A stretch of 64,000 nt of DNA from JADJLQ01 sp044227925 (GTDB taxonomy: Bacteria > Bacteroidota > Bacteroidia > Chitinophagales > Saprospiraceae): positions 1-64,000 of the forward strand of contig JBGAVW010000009.1 of assembly GCA_044227925.1 (NCBI GenBank), written 5' to 3'. Each line of letters starts with the position of its first letter. The stretch's first letter is position 1. The notes under the pieces are model-generated. The model made no database searches. It was given only the letters and a program-made list of their open reading frames with translations, and was not told where the DNA came from. Positions 18,856-28,593 of the stretch are shown here, one piece after another. Both the position numbers and the translations under genes were made by a program.

Positions 18856-21800
18856 ATGCAACTCACGCTTATGAAAAAAGAGGGCTATATTCAAATATTA
18901 TACCGGCTTGGTATAAGCATGTTCCTGTCCATGGTAAGTTTCCATACCATATGGTCACAGACTCAAACCGTTTCATCGAACCTCCATTTTTCAAACCATT
19001 TTTCTAATGTCAATCTCGATCCAAATGGAAAAATAGGGGCACAGTCACGCTCATCTTTTGTAAGATCTTATGCAGACAAATCGTTATCACCAGGCCTCAG
19101 TTTGAATGATGCTATTAAATTGATGGGCGGAGATGTTTCTATTCCAGGATGGCTTACTGGTATTGGTGGCTTTTTCTGTAGTGATTATTCAGTTTACATG
19201 AATATAAATGGATCCATAGATGTAGGTGCATATTATGAAATAAACTCTATAGGCCGGTCCAATATAGATATAACCTATCCGGTACGAGTACATATTACAT
19301 ATCCTGCAGCAAACACATTTGCCTGCGGTGATATTATAAGGATTTATACTAACTATGAAAATCCACAGCCTACACAGGCAAATATGGCAGTCACTCCACC
19401 ATTCTTAAATCAGGAAATAGGCCCGATAGTACGTAATCTTAAATTTGGTGCTTCTATTGGAATATCAGCATGGGCTGGTATTGGTATTGACATCGGCGAA
19501 ATAGAAGAATGTGAAAGGATCCATTCGTTTAATAATTCGGTTAATTTTCCAGGTATCAATATTCCATTGCCTGGTTTACCACCTTTTTTAAATATTTGCA
19601 ACAGCGCCTTTGGTCCCGGAGCTAATAATGCCACAGTGATGTCTTGTGCGTGGTCTCCGGCCACTCCTTTACTCAATCTTGCCCAACAACAATTAGATGA
19701 TTATAACGAAAGCAGACATACCAACTTTACCATATTTGATTTTCCCGATCCTAATACAGTACATATGGCCCCACCGGATTTACCAGCCGGACCCACTTTA
19801 CCTGAATTTGAAGGTACGTTTAAAAATACCACCAATGCGGGATTAATATACAATTTATTCAGCGATGTCAATGGTGTCTACACTATGAAAGTAGATGGCA
19901 CAAAATCATCCATGTCCCAATTGAGTTTGGACTTGATTTCATTAATTGATTTTACCGGAGTACCTACTTCCAAAAGCCTTGGTGGTGGACTGGGCAGTAT
20001 AGATATAGGTGATGCTTCGCCGACCATTACTGTTGATCAAAACTTTAAATTTTTATATACACCCGTGGTTCATCTTCAGATAGATCTTGGTATTTCTATG
20101 GCATATTCTGTATTTAATGCCAATAATACCCTTAGTCATACTGGAAATGGACAATATGTAAATTTAATAGCCGGTCAGTATATAGCTGCCACTGTACCGC
20201 AAGGGCAAACTACCCCAGTGAATGCAGGTGGTCAATCTACTATGGATGGTACTTTTAAATCTTTATTGGATCAAGACTATTATCGTAGCCTCAAACTTGC
20301 CTTTGGCCAACTTGAATTAAAACATGTCTTTAAACATACATTGTGGGAAGATGAAGTGCTCAAAGACATATTTGATACCAAGACCATACTCAATCATAGT
20401 TTTAATCTTGCATTACCTAATGCATTAGCACTGCCATCATTCACTATAGATCCTGAAAACCCGGTAATCGATATTCCCACTCTTGCAGTACAAGATGTGC
20501 GCAATATCGGTGGTGGCGAACGAGAGGTAGTCTATAAACTCACTGTGCAAAACAAAGGGGATGTAGATCTGCACGATGTGCAAGTAGACATCAATCTGGC
20601 TGCAGCATATGCTACCAGTAAGGGATATTCTGTACAATGTATCTATAGTAATGATTTTACGGTAAACAATGGCTTTACTGGAGGTACTAACAAACATTTA
20701 TTAGCACCTAACAACACATTAGTAGTTGATCAAACTAAATCTATAGAGTTTGTAGTAAAAATAAAACCTGCGGTATCCTCTATAAATGCACTAGGATGTT
20801 TTTCTACCGTAGATTATACTATAGCTGCCAAAGCATTTGGTACCAGTCCTATCGGTACTCAAATAGAAAGTGATTACAATCAATGTACTATGATGACTAC
20901 CGGGCAGGATATTACAGCAACTGTAAATCTGGGTGCAGAAATCATTTCATCACTCAGTGACTTTACTATCTATGGTTGGAAAGGAGTAGTATTCGATAAA
21001 AACTTTTCCAAATCGTTTGGTCATGTAGGATCAGCAGGAGATATGGTATTTGAAAATGTTTCACTCCAAGGAGGGCCAGCGGTTGAAATTATAGGGGATA
21101 TATATTCTAAAGGTGGATTGAATTTACTCGGCGAATCTAAAGTAATCGTGGATTATGTACAAAATCGATTTAGCCCTCAAATAGCCAATTTCAAGTCAGG
21201 ACTATTTCCAACAGGTGTGATTAGCAATAATTCTAATTGTGTAAGTACTATCTCTCCAATATCATTAAATAAACCTCAAAATACCTCTTTGGTAAAAATA
21301 AATATCCCTGACAATGGCTTTGTGAATTTAGCTCCTGGTAGTTATAACGAAGTGATACTAGGAGTAAATTCTTCCGCCACTTTTAGCCCCGGAACGTACA
21401 ATATAAATACGTGGAGATTTTTGGGAAACAATGCCCAAATAAAATACAATACAAGTGGAAACAAAATTAATATACATGTGGACAAATTCGAACCGCTACA
21501 GCGCGAAGGACTCCAAATGATCGTAACTGGAGGTGGCAACGTAAATGATGTAATGATTAATGTTTATGGGAATCAGCCGGCCATATTTAGTAATTCAATA
21601 GTACAAGGGATTATCATGGCTCCAAAATCAGAAGTAGAGTTTAATACAAATAGCCGACTAGAAGGTGCTTGCTATGCTGACAAAGTAAATTTCAAAACCG
21701 GGTCTACGTTTAAAGGAACAAAATATACTATACCATTGAATGTAAACTCGTCTTGTGGAAATCATAGTTTGCAAAACGATGATAATATAGCATTGGAGAC

Positions 21801-22047
21801 AAGAGAATCTAAAGCAATAGCGAGTATTAAGACCTATCCCAATCCGGTAACAAATAAAATATTCATTGAAGGATTACCCACCGAAAAAGAACATTTTGTT
21901 CATTTATACGATTTGCATGGTAGATTGATCCTATTCTCTAAATGGTCATCTACCAGCAAATCATTAGATGTGCAAAATCTACAAGCTGGTATATACATAC
22001 TTAAAGTGGATAAAACAGATTTTAATCAACGAATAGTAAAGCTGTAA
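18856..22047 (+). CDS. Large T9SS-sorted surface protein
   Basis: A 1063-residue protein with an N-terminal signal peptide ending TIWSQ. The ATG at 18871 is an alternative start five residues later. The middle has Gly/Pro-rich beta domains. Residues ~550-660 resemble a DUF11/CARDB-like segment (EVVYKLTVQNKGDVDLHDVQVDI). Residues ~715-960 form a parallel-repeat region (VEIIGDIYSKGGLNLLGES, YNEVILGVNSSATFSPGTY, MAPKSEVEFNTNSRLEG) that suggests a right-handed beta-helix. The last ~75 residues (YPNPVTNKIFIEGL... to QRIVKL) are a T9SS type A sorting domain. It follows the hybrid regulator by 150 nt but the regulation is not shown. Likely role: surface adhesin or extracellular matrix protein. Confidence 0.78.
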   Translation: MQLTLMKKEGYIQILYRLGISMFLSMVSFHTIWSQTQTVSSNLHFSNHFSNVNLDPNGKIGAQSRSSFVRSYADKSLSPGLSLNDAIKLMGGDVSIPGWLTGIGGFFCSDYSVYMNINGSIDVGAYYEINSIGRSNIDITYPVRVHITYPAANTFACGDIIRIYTNYENPQPTQANMAVTPPFLNQEIGPIVRNLKFGASIGISAWAGIGIDIGEIEECERIHSFNNSVNFPGINIPLPGLPPFLNICNSAFGPGANNATVMSCAWSPATPLLNLAQQQLDDYNESRHTNFTIFDFPDPNTVHMAPPDLPAGPTLPEFEGTFKNTTNAGLIYNLFSDVNGVYTMKVDGTKSSMSQLSLDLISLIDFTGVPTSKSLGGGLGSIDIGDASPTITVDQNFKFLYTPVVHLQIDLGISMAYSVFNANNTLSHTGNGQYVNLIAGQYIAATVPQGQTTPVNAGGQSTMDGTFKSLLDQDYYRSLKLAFGQLELKHVFKHTLWEDEVLKDIFDTKTILNHSFNLALPNALALPSFTIDPENPVIDIPTLAVQDVRNIGGGEREVVYKLTVQNKGDVDLHDVQVDINLAAAYATSKGYSVQCIYSNDFTVNNGFTGGTNKHLLAPNNTLVVDQTKSIEFVVKIKPAVSSINALGCFSTVDYTIAAKAFGTSPIGTQIESDYNQCTMMTTGQDITATVNLGAEIISSLSDFTIYGWKGVVFDKNFSKSFGHVGSAGDMVFENVSLQGGPAVEIIGDIYSKGGLNLLGESKVIVDYVQNRFSPQIANFKSGLFPTGVISNNSNCVSTISPISLNKPQNTSLVKINIPDNGFVNLAPGSYNEVILGVNSSATFSPGTYNINTWRFLGNNAQIKYNTSGNKINIHVDKFEPLQREGLQMIVTGGGNVNDVMINVYGNQPAIFSNSIVQGIIMAPKSEVEFNTNSRLEGACYADKVNFKTGSTFKGTKYTIPLNVNSSCGNHSLQNDDNIALETRESKAIASIKTYPNPVTNKIFIEGLPTEKEHFVHLYDLHGRLILFSKWSSTSKSLDVQNLQAGIYILKVDKTDFNQRIVKL

Positions 22048-22140
22048 ATGATAATTCAAATACAGTTAAAGAATGAATTATTTAAATTGAAGTTGATTAA
22101 AAGTTATGTTTTGTGATCAATTTAGTTATTTTTATTCCCT

Positions 22141-22971
22141 ATGCTCGATATCGGAAAATACCACAATCTCAGGCTCATGCGTGAAACCAAACAAGGTGCT
22201 TACCTGGATGATGGTGAAGATGGAATATTATTACCTACACGGTTTGTTCCACAGGGAGCAAAATTCGGCGATCTGATAGAAGTATTTGTATACCAGGATA
22301 AAGAAGGCCGACCTATATGTACTACACAAAAACCAATTGGATCATTAGGTGATATCGTACTTTTAAAAGCGGTGACCGTTACACCACAGGGTGCTTTCCT
22401 GGATAATGGTTTGATGAAGGATCTCTTCGTACCGATTAAAAATCAACTCACTGCTATGGTAGAAGGTGGTAACTACCTCGTAAAAATATATCTCGACGAA
22501 TTGAGTAACCGATTGAGCGCTACAGAGCGACTCGATCAGTTTTTTAGTAATGACACACTTACTGTAAATGAAAATGATGAGGTGGACATGCTGATATATC
22601 GTAAAACTCCCATTGGCTACCAGGTAATCATCAATGAAAAACACCTCGGTGTATTGCATAATAATGAAGTGTATAGAGATATCAAAATCGGAGACCGATT
22701 TAAAGGATATGTCAAAAAAATACTGACCGGTAATAAAATAGATGTGGTCGCAGGCAAATCCGGTTACAGACGGGTAGAAGATGAAGCTTCTAAAATTTTG
22801 AGATTACTAGATGAAAATAATGGATATCTCCCTTACCACGACAAAAGCAGTCCCGAGGAGATCTATTCTTTTTTCAGCATGAGTAAAAAAGCTTTTAAAA
22901 TGACACTGGGCAATTTGTATAAGCGGAAACAAATAATGCTGGAACCGGGAGGGATACGCAGAGTTAGTTAA
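22141..22971 (+). CDS. cvfB: CvfB-like S1-domain RNA-binding protein
   Basis: A 276-residue cytoplasmic protein without a signal peptide. It begins with MLDIGKYHNLRLMRETKQGAYLDDG, the usual start of the CvfB/YitL family. Three S1/OB-type segments follow (about 5-65, 70-135 and 150-215, the last with GYVKKILTGNKIDV) and a winged-helix C-terminus (SMSKKAFKMTLGNLYKRKQI). In Staphylococcus the family binds RNA and influences virulence gene expression; in Bacteroidota the role is not established. Length matches the family. It is monocistronic, 93 nt behind a T9SS cargo gene on the same strand. Confidence 0.85.
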   Translation: MLDIGKYHNLRLMRETKQGAYLDDGEDGILLPTRFVPQGAKFGDLIEVFVYQDKEGRPICTTQKPIGSLGDIVLLKAVTVTPQGAFLDNGLMKDLFVPIKNQLTAMVEGGNYLVKIYLDELSNRLSATERLDQFFSNDTLTVNENDEVDMLIYRKTPIGYQVIINEKHLGVLHNNEVYRDIKIGDRFKGYVKKILTGNKIDVVAGKSGYRRVEDEASKILRLLDENNGYLPYHDKSSPEEIYSFFSMSKKAFKMTLGNLYKRKQIMLEPGGIRRVS

Positions 22972-23012
22972 ATCATCAGTAGTTGAATACGGATTATTAA
23001 CCAAGCCATTTC

Positions 23013-23438
23013 TTACGCTGAAGCCCTGACTCCGGATCGTATAGCTTCTACCAGTATTTCAGTATTTATATCTTTCACTGTTTTAAACTTAATACAATAC
23101 CCGGTCACGCTTGCTTTGCCTATCTTTTTTGCATAGGTATTGGCTAAATAGGTCTTGTCATTGATCCCCATGATGTATATTGAGATCCCTGTTGTATTGG
23201 CACTTAATCCAATTTGGTAAAACTCTCTGGCAGTCCCATCTGCATATTTGATTGTGAAGGATCCATATCCTATATTAGGGTTGGAAACAATCTTTCCTTC
23301 ACTGTTTTTACCATCCAGAAACCATAATTTACAGCCGGGCATGACTTTCAAAATGAGGTCATGCAATGTTTTCATTTCGCTCGGTTTCGGTTCAGGTTGA
23401 CTGGAAATATATTTTTTGATTTGCTGTTGTACAGTCAT
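23013..23438 (-). CDS. DUF1801 family protein
   Basis: A 141-residue cytoplasmic protein from the ATG at 23438. The longer frame starting at 23480 has no support. The sequence MTVQQQIKKYISSQPEPKPSEMKTLHDLIL then MPGCKLWFLDGKN is typical of the DUF1801/YdhG-like fold, related to iron-chaperone frataxin-like proteins. The biochemical function is unknown. It lies downstream of an ArsR regulator gene on the same strand, separated by 183 nt that include a short hairpin. It may be in the same regulon, as DUF1801 and ArsR genes frequently neighbour one another. Confidence 0.75.
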   Translation of the reverse strand: MTVQQQIKKYISSQPEPKPSEMKTLHDLILKVMPGCKLWFLDGKNSEGKIVSNPNIGYGSFTIKYADGTAREFYQIGLSANTTGISIYIMGINDKTYLANTYAKKIGKASVTGYCIKFKTVKDINTEILVEAIRSGVRASA

Positions 23439-23576
23439 ATTTATTGCAATTATTTGAAGTCTGTTATGTAATCCAATCATTAGTGTTATGATCTTGTCAA
23501 TAGATTTTCAAAATATCCAAAAGTTCACTGTAAAGCCTTGTTTAAAACCATCAGCAGACACTCCATACTCTCAAGC

Positions 23577-23594
23577 GGTGTTTGCAAAAACACC
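23577..23594. other. Perfect 7-bp hairpin between ArsR and DUF1801 genes
   Basis: GGTGTTT at 23577-23583 pairs with AAACACC at 23588-23594 around a GCAA tetraloop. There is no T-tract in the minus direction, so a rho-independent terminator is not well supported. It could be an mRNA-stabilising or attenuating hairpin between the two genes. Confidence 0.35.
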
Positions 23595-23621
23595 AAATAT
23601 TGAATATTGTTATTTTGCCTG

Positions 23622-23948
23622 TCATTGGCTTTGTTTTTTCATTTTGGATAATAATTGATCGAGTTGGTTAAACTGTATTTCTACTTTCTTTTTAAATTGT
23701 TCCACCCATTTATCCACATCGTGTATTTTAGTTGGATTTATGTGATAATAGATTTCCCTGCCTTTTTGCTCTTGTTTTACCAGTTCGCATTCCGATAAGA
23801 TTTGAATGTGTTTTGAGACAGCTTGCCTGCTAGATTTAAATTTTTCCGCTATGGCATTTGGAGTCATGGAGTGGGTGGCAATCAATAACAAGATGGCCCT
23901 TCGGGTCGGATCGGCTATCGCCTGGAACACATCTCGTCTTATTTTCAT
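23622..23948 (-). CDS. ArsR-family winged-helix transcriptional repressor
   Basis: A 108-residue regulator. It starts RRDVFQAIADPTRRAILLLI, followed by the recognition helix (NAIAEKFKSSRQAVSKHIQIL) and a basic wing (VKQEQKGREIYYHINP). The C-terminus is a helical dimerisation tail. No Cys-pair metal-binding motif is present, so this belongs to the non-metal 'SRPBCC-associated' ArsR group. It is a paralog of the gene at 51974 and shares its promoter sequence. Unlike that copy, it is followed by DUF1801 rather than SRPBCC. It likely represses its own transcript. Confidence 0.88.
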   Translation of the reverse strand: MKIRRDVFQAIADPTRRAILLLIATHSMTPNAIAEKFKSSRQAVSKHIQILSECELVKQEQKGREIYYHINPTKIHDVDKWVEQFKKKVEIQFNQLDQLLSKMKKQSQ

Positions 23949-23974
23949 GTCTGATTAAATTAGCAATTATCTGG

Positions 23975-24013
23975 TTGCAAATATATATGCAATTATTTGA
24001 TTGCGCAAATATT
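23975..24013 (-). promoter_or_regulatory. Promoter and putative operator of the ArsR gene
   Basis: Read on the minus strand, TTTG (24006-24009 reversed) is followed after exactly 20 nt by TATATTTG (23978-23985 reversed). These fit the Bacteroidota -33 TTTG and -7 TAnnTTTG pattern. The inverted repeat TTGCA (23975-23979) and TGCAA (23988-23992) overlaps the -7 element, a good place for autorepression. The 20-mer at 23994-24013, TATTTGATTGCGCAAATATT, covers the -33 site and recurs with one change at the other ArsR gene (52360-52379). Confidence 0.6.
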
Positions 24014-24028
24014 ATTTTTACTCCGTAG

Positions 24029-24410
24029 AACAGGCTTGAGCCTGTTTGATTCCGTTAATTAAAAAGATCATTTCCGGGGGAATGGGCTTAAGCCCGTTTG
24101 AAAGCAATTAATAAAATTATAAGCTTTAATAAAAAAACAGCCTGAAGGCTGTTCTACGGGGATAATAGGCTTCATCCTGTTTGAAAGCAATTAATGAAAT
24201 ATAACCTTTAATAAATAAACAGCCTGAAGGCTGTTCTACGGGGATAATAACCTTCATCCTGTTTGAAAGCAATTAATGAAATACAACCTAAAGGTCATTT
24301 CCGGTACAACAGGCTTCAGCCTGTTTGATTCCAGTTACTGAAATCTATCATTTAATAATCAATCTAAATGCCGTTCTAGGGAGAATGGGTTTAAACCTGT
24401 TTGATTGCAG
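24029..24410. repeat. Cluster of six palindromic intergenic repeats
   Basis: The 470-bp gap 23949-24419 has no gene. From 24029 it holds six copies of a core of the form AAnnGGCTTnAGCCTGTTTGA, at 24029, 24081, 24164, 24246, 24308 and 24384, most followed by AAGCAATTAATGAAAT-like sequence. Copies at 24151 and 24233 repeat with an 82-nt period. Perfect arms include AACAGGCT/AGCCTGTT (24029-24046 and 24308-24325) and GGGCTTAAGCCC (24084-24095). AACAGCC-TGAA-GGCTGTT occurs at 24136-24153 and 24218-24235. The units would fold as RNA or DNA hairpins. They lie just beyond the 3' end of the symporter gene, and the arm sequences match the palindromes at 575-690. Confidence 0.75.
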
Positions 24411-24419
24411 TCTGCCTGT

Positions 24420-25790
24420 CTACATCTTACTAAAATCCACCTCTTTTTCCCATTTAGCAACCACGGCAGTGGCTAAACAATTACCCAAAAGATTGGTACC
24501 AGTACGTGCCATATCCATCAAAGCATCTATGCCCAGTATAATAAATATGGGTTCGGTGGGAAGATTAAATGAAACCGCGGTACCCATCAAGATTACCAGT
24601 GATGCACGGGCTACACCGGCAACTCCTTTACTCGATAACATAAGGGTAAGCATCATTACAATTTGCTCCCCTACGCTGAGGTCTACTTTGGCAGCTTGAG
24701 CTACAAACACCAAAGCAAGACTGAGATACAATGTACTGCCATCAAGGTTAAAACTAAATCCGGTAGGCAGTACAAAGGATACTACTTTACGTGGTATACC
24801 AAATCCTTCCAGTGCTTTCATAGCATGGGGCAGAGCAGCCTCCGAGCTGGCAGTAGCAAATGCCAATAATACGGGTTCGGAAATAGCAGTAAGAAATTTT
24901 TTAATAGGGAGTTTTATATACAAAGCGATCGGCAAAAACACTCCGAATATCAAAACCAATAATGCGATGTATAACGTAGCCAATAACATGAACAAATTTT
25001 TCAATACATCAAATCCCATTTTGCCTATGGTATAAGCCAATGCAGCTCCCACTGCAAATGGAGCCAGGTACATAACCAGATGCGTGAATTTAAACATTAC
25101 CTCTGAAAGGCTTTCACACCAATGCAACATGGTCTCTTTGGATCTACCATCTTTGAGCATAGAAAGCCCCAAACCAAAAAGTATACTAAAAACCACAATT
25201 TGTAACACCTGTCCATCGGCTACGGCCTTGGCAATGTTTTCAGGAAATGTATGTAAAATGATTTCCTGCCAGGATTGTTTTGCCACGGCTACTTTCTGAG
25301 CAGTATCTGCAGCGGCGAGATCTATACCTACCCCTGCTTTGGATATATTTATAGCAATCAAGCCTATGACCAATGCTATTGTAGTAACAATTTCAAAATA
25401 TACGATGGATTTCCATCCCATGCGGCCTACCTGTTTCATGTCGGCATGCCCGGCTATACCCACTACTAAAGTCGAAAATAATAAAGGTGCGATAATGGTT
25501 TTGATCATTCGCAGAAATATATCTGATACGACTTTGAGATTGGCCCCGATCGACGGCCAATCATGACCTATCTCTGCCCCAATTACCATGGAGATAAATA
25601 TCCATGAGGTAAGGTTGTTTTTCTTTAATCCAAACGCAATCAATGCTCCTATGGCCAACCACCTGAGAATTGTTAAAAACCCGCTATGAAATATATTGCT
25701 ATTAAATGAATGTATAAGGTGCGTGATGGCAACCAGACCTACCAGTACCGCTATGCCGGTTAGAATTTGTTTTATCGAGAAAGAATTCAT
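24420..25790 (-). CDS. Dicarboxylate/amino-acid:cation symporter (DAACS family)
   Basis: A 456-residue inner-membrane transporter with about ten hydrophobic segments. Family marks are visible: PLLFSTLVVGIAGH in the N-terminal half, the serine-rich re-entrant loop ATASSEAALPHAM (normally SSSxxTLP) and the FSFNLDGSTLY motif (normally NMDGT). It would import glutamate, aspartate or C4-dicarboxylates with Na+ or H+. The Glu after the serine loop and Ser in place of Thr in NLDGS make substrate assignment uncertain. The N-terminus has an additional ~45 residues with two helices before the usual start. The gene is alone, with the repeat cluster behind it. Confidence 0.88.
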   Translation of the reverse strand: MNSFSIKQILTGIAVLVGLVAITHLIHSFNSNIFHSGFLTILRWLAIGALIAFGLKKNNLTSWIFISMVIGAEIGHDWPSIGANLKVVSDIFLRMIKTIIAPLLFSTLVVGIAGHADMKQVGRMGWKSIVYFEIVTTIALVIGLIAINISKAGVGIDLAAADTAQKVAVAKQSWQEIILHTFPENIAKAVADGQVLQIVVFSILFGLGLSMLKDGRSKETMLHWCESLSEVMFKFTHLVMYLAPFAVGAALAYTIGKMGFDVLKNLFMLLATLYIALLVLIFGVFLPIALYIKLPIKKFLTAISEPVLLAFATASSEAALPHAMKALEGFGIPRKVVSFVLPTGFSFNLDGSTLYLSLALVFVAQAAKVDLSVGEQIVMMLTLMLSSKGVAGVARASLVILMGTAVSFNLPTEPIFIILGIDALMDMARTGTNLLGNCLATAVVAKWEKEVDFSKM

Positions 25791-25905
25791 TGGGTTTTTA
25801 TTTATGGGATGAAAGTAATAAAACTTATTGTAGCAGCAGATATTTGTTTATAGAAAAGGCTTGATCAAAGACAATGACTATTTTTCTTTATATGAAGTCA
25901 AAAAA

Positions 25906-25935
25906 AATAGGGATAGTCTGTGATCTATCCCTATT
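25906..25935 (-). terminator. Rho-independent terminator of the BNR/T9SS gene
   Basis: AATAGGGATAG (25906-25916) and CTATCCCTATT (25925-25935) form a perfect 11-bp stem with an 8-nt loop. On the minus strand it is followed by a T-tract (A-run at 25900-25907). It lies 27 nt beyond the stop of the gene at 25962. Confidence 0.8.
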
Positions 25936-25961
25936 TTATCTAATAAATAACCAAATAAGAA

Positions 25962-28520
25962 TTATTGCTTTATAAATCTGGTCGATTTGCCTTTGCCATC
26001 TCCCAGGTAATACATACCGGAAGGTAAATTTGAAACATTTATTTGGATCTTATTTATACCTCTGGTCTGATAGACAGAGTAGTTTTGCTGACTAATTCTT
26101 CCTCCCATATCCAGTATTACCAGTTTAGTATTTCCAGCTTCTGTTGCGTAGAATTCCGCATTTAATACATCCCTTACCGGATTGGGATAGATTGAAAATG
26201 TGCTGGCTTCTAATTCTTTTGCACTTACCGGACTGTTTTTGATATTGGCGATAGCGGATACGCCATAAAAATCAGATTCCCATACCCCTCTGCCAAATGT
26301 AGCAACCCTTAATTTGCCAAGGGTATATTGTATATCGAGGTCTGTAACTTCTACGTTTGGCAAACCTGCATTGAATAAGATCCAATCAGACATGCTGTTG
26401 TCTCTATAATATACAGCAATATCCATAGCCACATAGACTCCCCCATTGCTATTATTCATAAAGGTTACACAGTTAGCAGGTAAATTGGGAAGACTACCTG
26501 AAATGTTGGTCCATGAGGTACCCCCGTCAGTAGATTTAAATATTTTTTTACCTTGATGATACCCACTCATAGAGACCCATACGGTATTGCTATTGGTATT
26601 ATCAACGGTAATAGAATTGATCCTTCCCGAATCAGAAGGATTAGTAATGGCAGCAAAGGTGGCACCATTGGTAGTTTTGTACATTTTATTACCACCAGTT
26701 TGGATCAAGGCATCCTCTGCAAAATACACTACATTGGCATTGGAGGGAGCTATAGCTAAGGATCGGGTATTTACAGTACGACCGGTAGTCAAAGCTGTCC
26801 ACCCGGTTCCATTATTGGTAGATTTGAAAATATTTTTATATCCCAGGTATATAGTAGTAGGTGAGCTGGGAGCTAATGCAAACGGAGTAACCCATGCACC
26901 GGATTCACTGGTCGGATGAGTAGTAGACCAGGTACCCCCACCGTTGGTAGATCTTTTTAAATCGCCGTAATACAATTCACCAAACATAATGCTGGCGTTA
27001 GTCGGATTGATGGCGCAATCCATACCATCACCACCGATCCTGTCTGTCCAGGTATTCGTGGTACTTCTTGATTTTGTGCCATTATCTTGTAAACCGGCTA
27101 TCAAAGAAGAATTGGTCTGAGCAATACCTATTCGATACATTTGACTTATCACCATGGTGTTGGAAAGATGAGTCCATGCCGAACCACCATTAGTGGTTTT
27201 ATATAAGCCACCATCATTGCCTTGAAATAAAGTAGTATTGTTTTGCCATTCCATAGCATGTTTATCAGCATGTACTACCGGGGTGCGACCCGATGAAGTC
27301 CACATGGTATTTATTTTCCAGGTACTACCCCCATTAGTAGATTTCCAGGTATTTACTCCACCTACATAGATAATACTTGCGTTAGTGGGATCTATGGCAA
27401 GGGTAAGATCATACCAGGCCTGACCACCAGCATCACCTCCATTCGAATTCCAGCCTAATAAATTGGGAGTGCTGGAAATCAAATTAAATGTCTCTCCCGA
27501 ATTGGTTGAAGAATAAAACCCCCTGAATCCGCTATCTGAATATTTTCCATATAAAAGAGCTACGTAAGAAGGATTGGCTGGGGATACAGCTATGGCACAC
27601 CTTTCGGCATCAGTTAAAGTATGTTTGACGGTCCAGGAGTTGCCGGTATCACTGGATTTATATACCCATGTATTACTACTGGTAGTGGCACTTGCATAAT
27701 AAATTGTACCGTCACCGGGTTTTACTTCGATGTCATAAAAAGCCAGATTAGGTGATGACAATACCCAACTCGCTCCGGCATCAATCGTTTTGTATATACC
27801 TACTGTAGTAGCAGCAAATAGGATATTAGGATCTGAAGGATGCCTTAACAGCTTATATATATATTTTAGTTCTGAATGAATCCAATTTAACCCGGTCATA
27901 TTCCAGGTGGTACCACCGTCGAGTGATTTCATTACCCCTACTGACGGATTATCACGGGCATCTCCATCACCCGTAGCAAGGTATACTATTTGAGGATTGG
28001 TAGGTTCTACCACTATAGATGAGGCACCCAACGAGCCAAGTCCATCTGTCAAGGGCAGCCAGCTGGTTCCTCCATTGGTAGTTTTCCATACACCTCCTCC
28101 TCCTGCTCCGGCATATATAGTATTGGCATCGGTAGGATGAAAAGCAACAGAACTGATTCTACCCAAACCTGCATATCCACCTGTTGTGGTATTCGGACCT
28201 AAACTGGTCCAGTTTCCGCTGGGACTTGTAAGTGCTAAGGGGGAAGCAGTAAAAGCAGAAACATTGTTTCCAGCTTTTGCAAAACTTCCATCAGCCTTCA
28301 TATGATTTTCCCTACTATATACCCATCTTAAAAATGGTTTATAACCTTTACCGCGTTCTACCTCTTTTCCTTTCCAATACTTTTCAAATTCTTTTTGAGC
28401 CTGATTAAAACTGGCATTATCACTCGCGTTCATGAGTGCCACCCAGGATTGGCTGTAGGAGTTTGAATAACATAGCAGAGCAATCAATAGTGTAAAAAAT
28501 GATTTAAAGTAAGTCTTCAT
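25962..28520 (-). CDS. Secreted BNR/sortilin propeller protein with T9SS sorting domain
   Basis: An 852-residue protein. Signal peptide residues 1-24 (ending SNSYSQ). Residues ~100-750 hold many BNR/Asp-box repeats (KTTNGGTSW, KSLDGGTTW, KSTDGGTSW), building a ten-bladed-like propeller related to the VPS10/sortilin family. The last ~80 residues (FSIYPNPVRDVLNAEF... to STRFIKQ) are a T9SS type A sorting domain. It should be exported across the outer membrane and anchored on the surface. No catalytic residues are recognised, and the role is probably binding. It is related in fold to the protein at 11478, which lacks a sorting domain. A terminator lies just downstream. Confidence 0.85.
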   Translation of the reverse strand: MKTYFKSFFTLLIALLCYSNSYSQSWVALMNASDNASFNQAQKEFEKYWKGKEVERGKGYKPFLRWVYSRENHMKADGSFAKAGNNVSAFTASPLALTSPSGNWTSLGPNTTTGGYAGLGRISSVAFHPTDANTIYAGAGGGGVWKTTNGGTSWLPLTDGLGSLGASSIVVEPTNPQIVYLATGDGDARDNPSVGVMKSLDGGTTWNMTGLNWIHSELKYIYKLLRHPSDPNILFAATTVGIYKTIDAGASWVLSSPNLAFYDIEVKPGDGTIYYASATTSSNTWVYKSSDTGNSWTVKHTLTDAERCAIAVSPANPSYVALLYGKYSDSGFRGFYSSTNSGETFNLISSTPNLLGWNSNGGDAGGQAWYDLTLAIDPTNASIIYVGGVNTWKSTNGGSTWKINTMWTSSGRTPVVHADKHAMEWQNNTTLFQGNDGGLYKTTNGGSAWTHLSNTMVISQMYRIGIAQTNSSLIAGLQDNGTKSRSTTNTWTDRIGGDGMDCAINPTNASIMFGELYYGDLKRSTNGGGTWSTTHPTSESGAWVTPFALAPSSPTTIYLGYKNIFKSTNNGTGWTALTTGRTVNTRSLAIAPSNANVVYFAEDALIQTGGNKMYKTTNGATFAAITNPSDSGRINSITVDNTNSNTVWVSMSGYHQGKKIFKSTDGGTSWTNISGSLPNLPANCVTFMNNSNGGVYVAMDIAVYYRDNSMSDWILFNAGLPNVEVTDLDIQYTLGKLRVATFGRGVWESDFYGVSAIANIKNSPVSAKELEASTFSIYPNPVRDVLNAEFYATEAGNTKLVILDMGGRISQQNYSVYQTRGINKIQINVSNLPSGMYYLGDGKGKSTRFIKQ

Positions 28521-28568
28521 CTAATAATTTTTTGATAATCGGGCCTTAAAGGTAATAAGGAATATTTA

Positions 28569-28593
28569 AATAATTGACGCAAAGTCAATTATT
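28569..28593. other. Perfect 10-bp hairpin AATAATTGAC/GTCAATTATT
   Basis: The arms are AATAATTGAC (28569-28578) and GTCAATTATT (28584-28593) with a 5-nt loop GCAAA. It lies 49 nt upstream of the BNR gene start and ~105 nt beyond the lamin-tail gene stop, both on the minus strand. It may be an AT-rich terminator of the lamin-tail gene or an operator for the BNR gene; the sequence does not decide between them. Confidence 0.4.

Noticed and set aside
24029..24410. CRISPR array
   Set aside because: Repeat units vary in length and sequence, spacers are similar to one another, and no cas genes are present.
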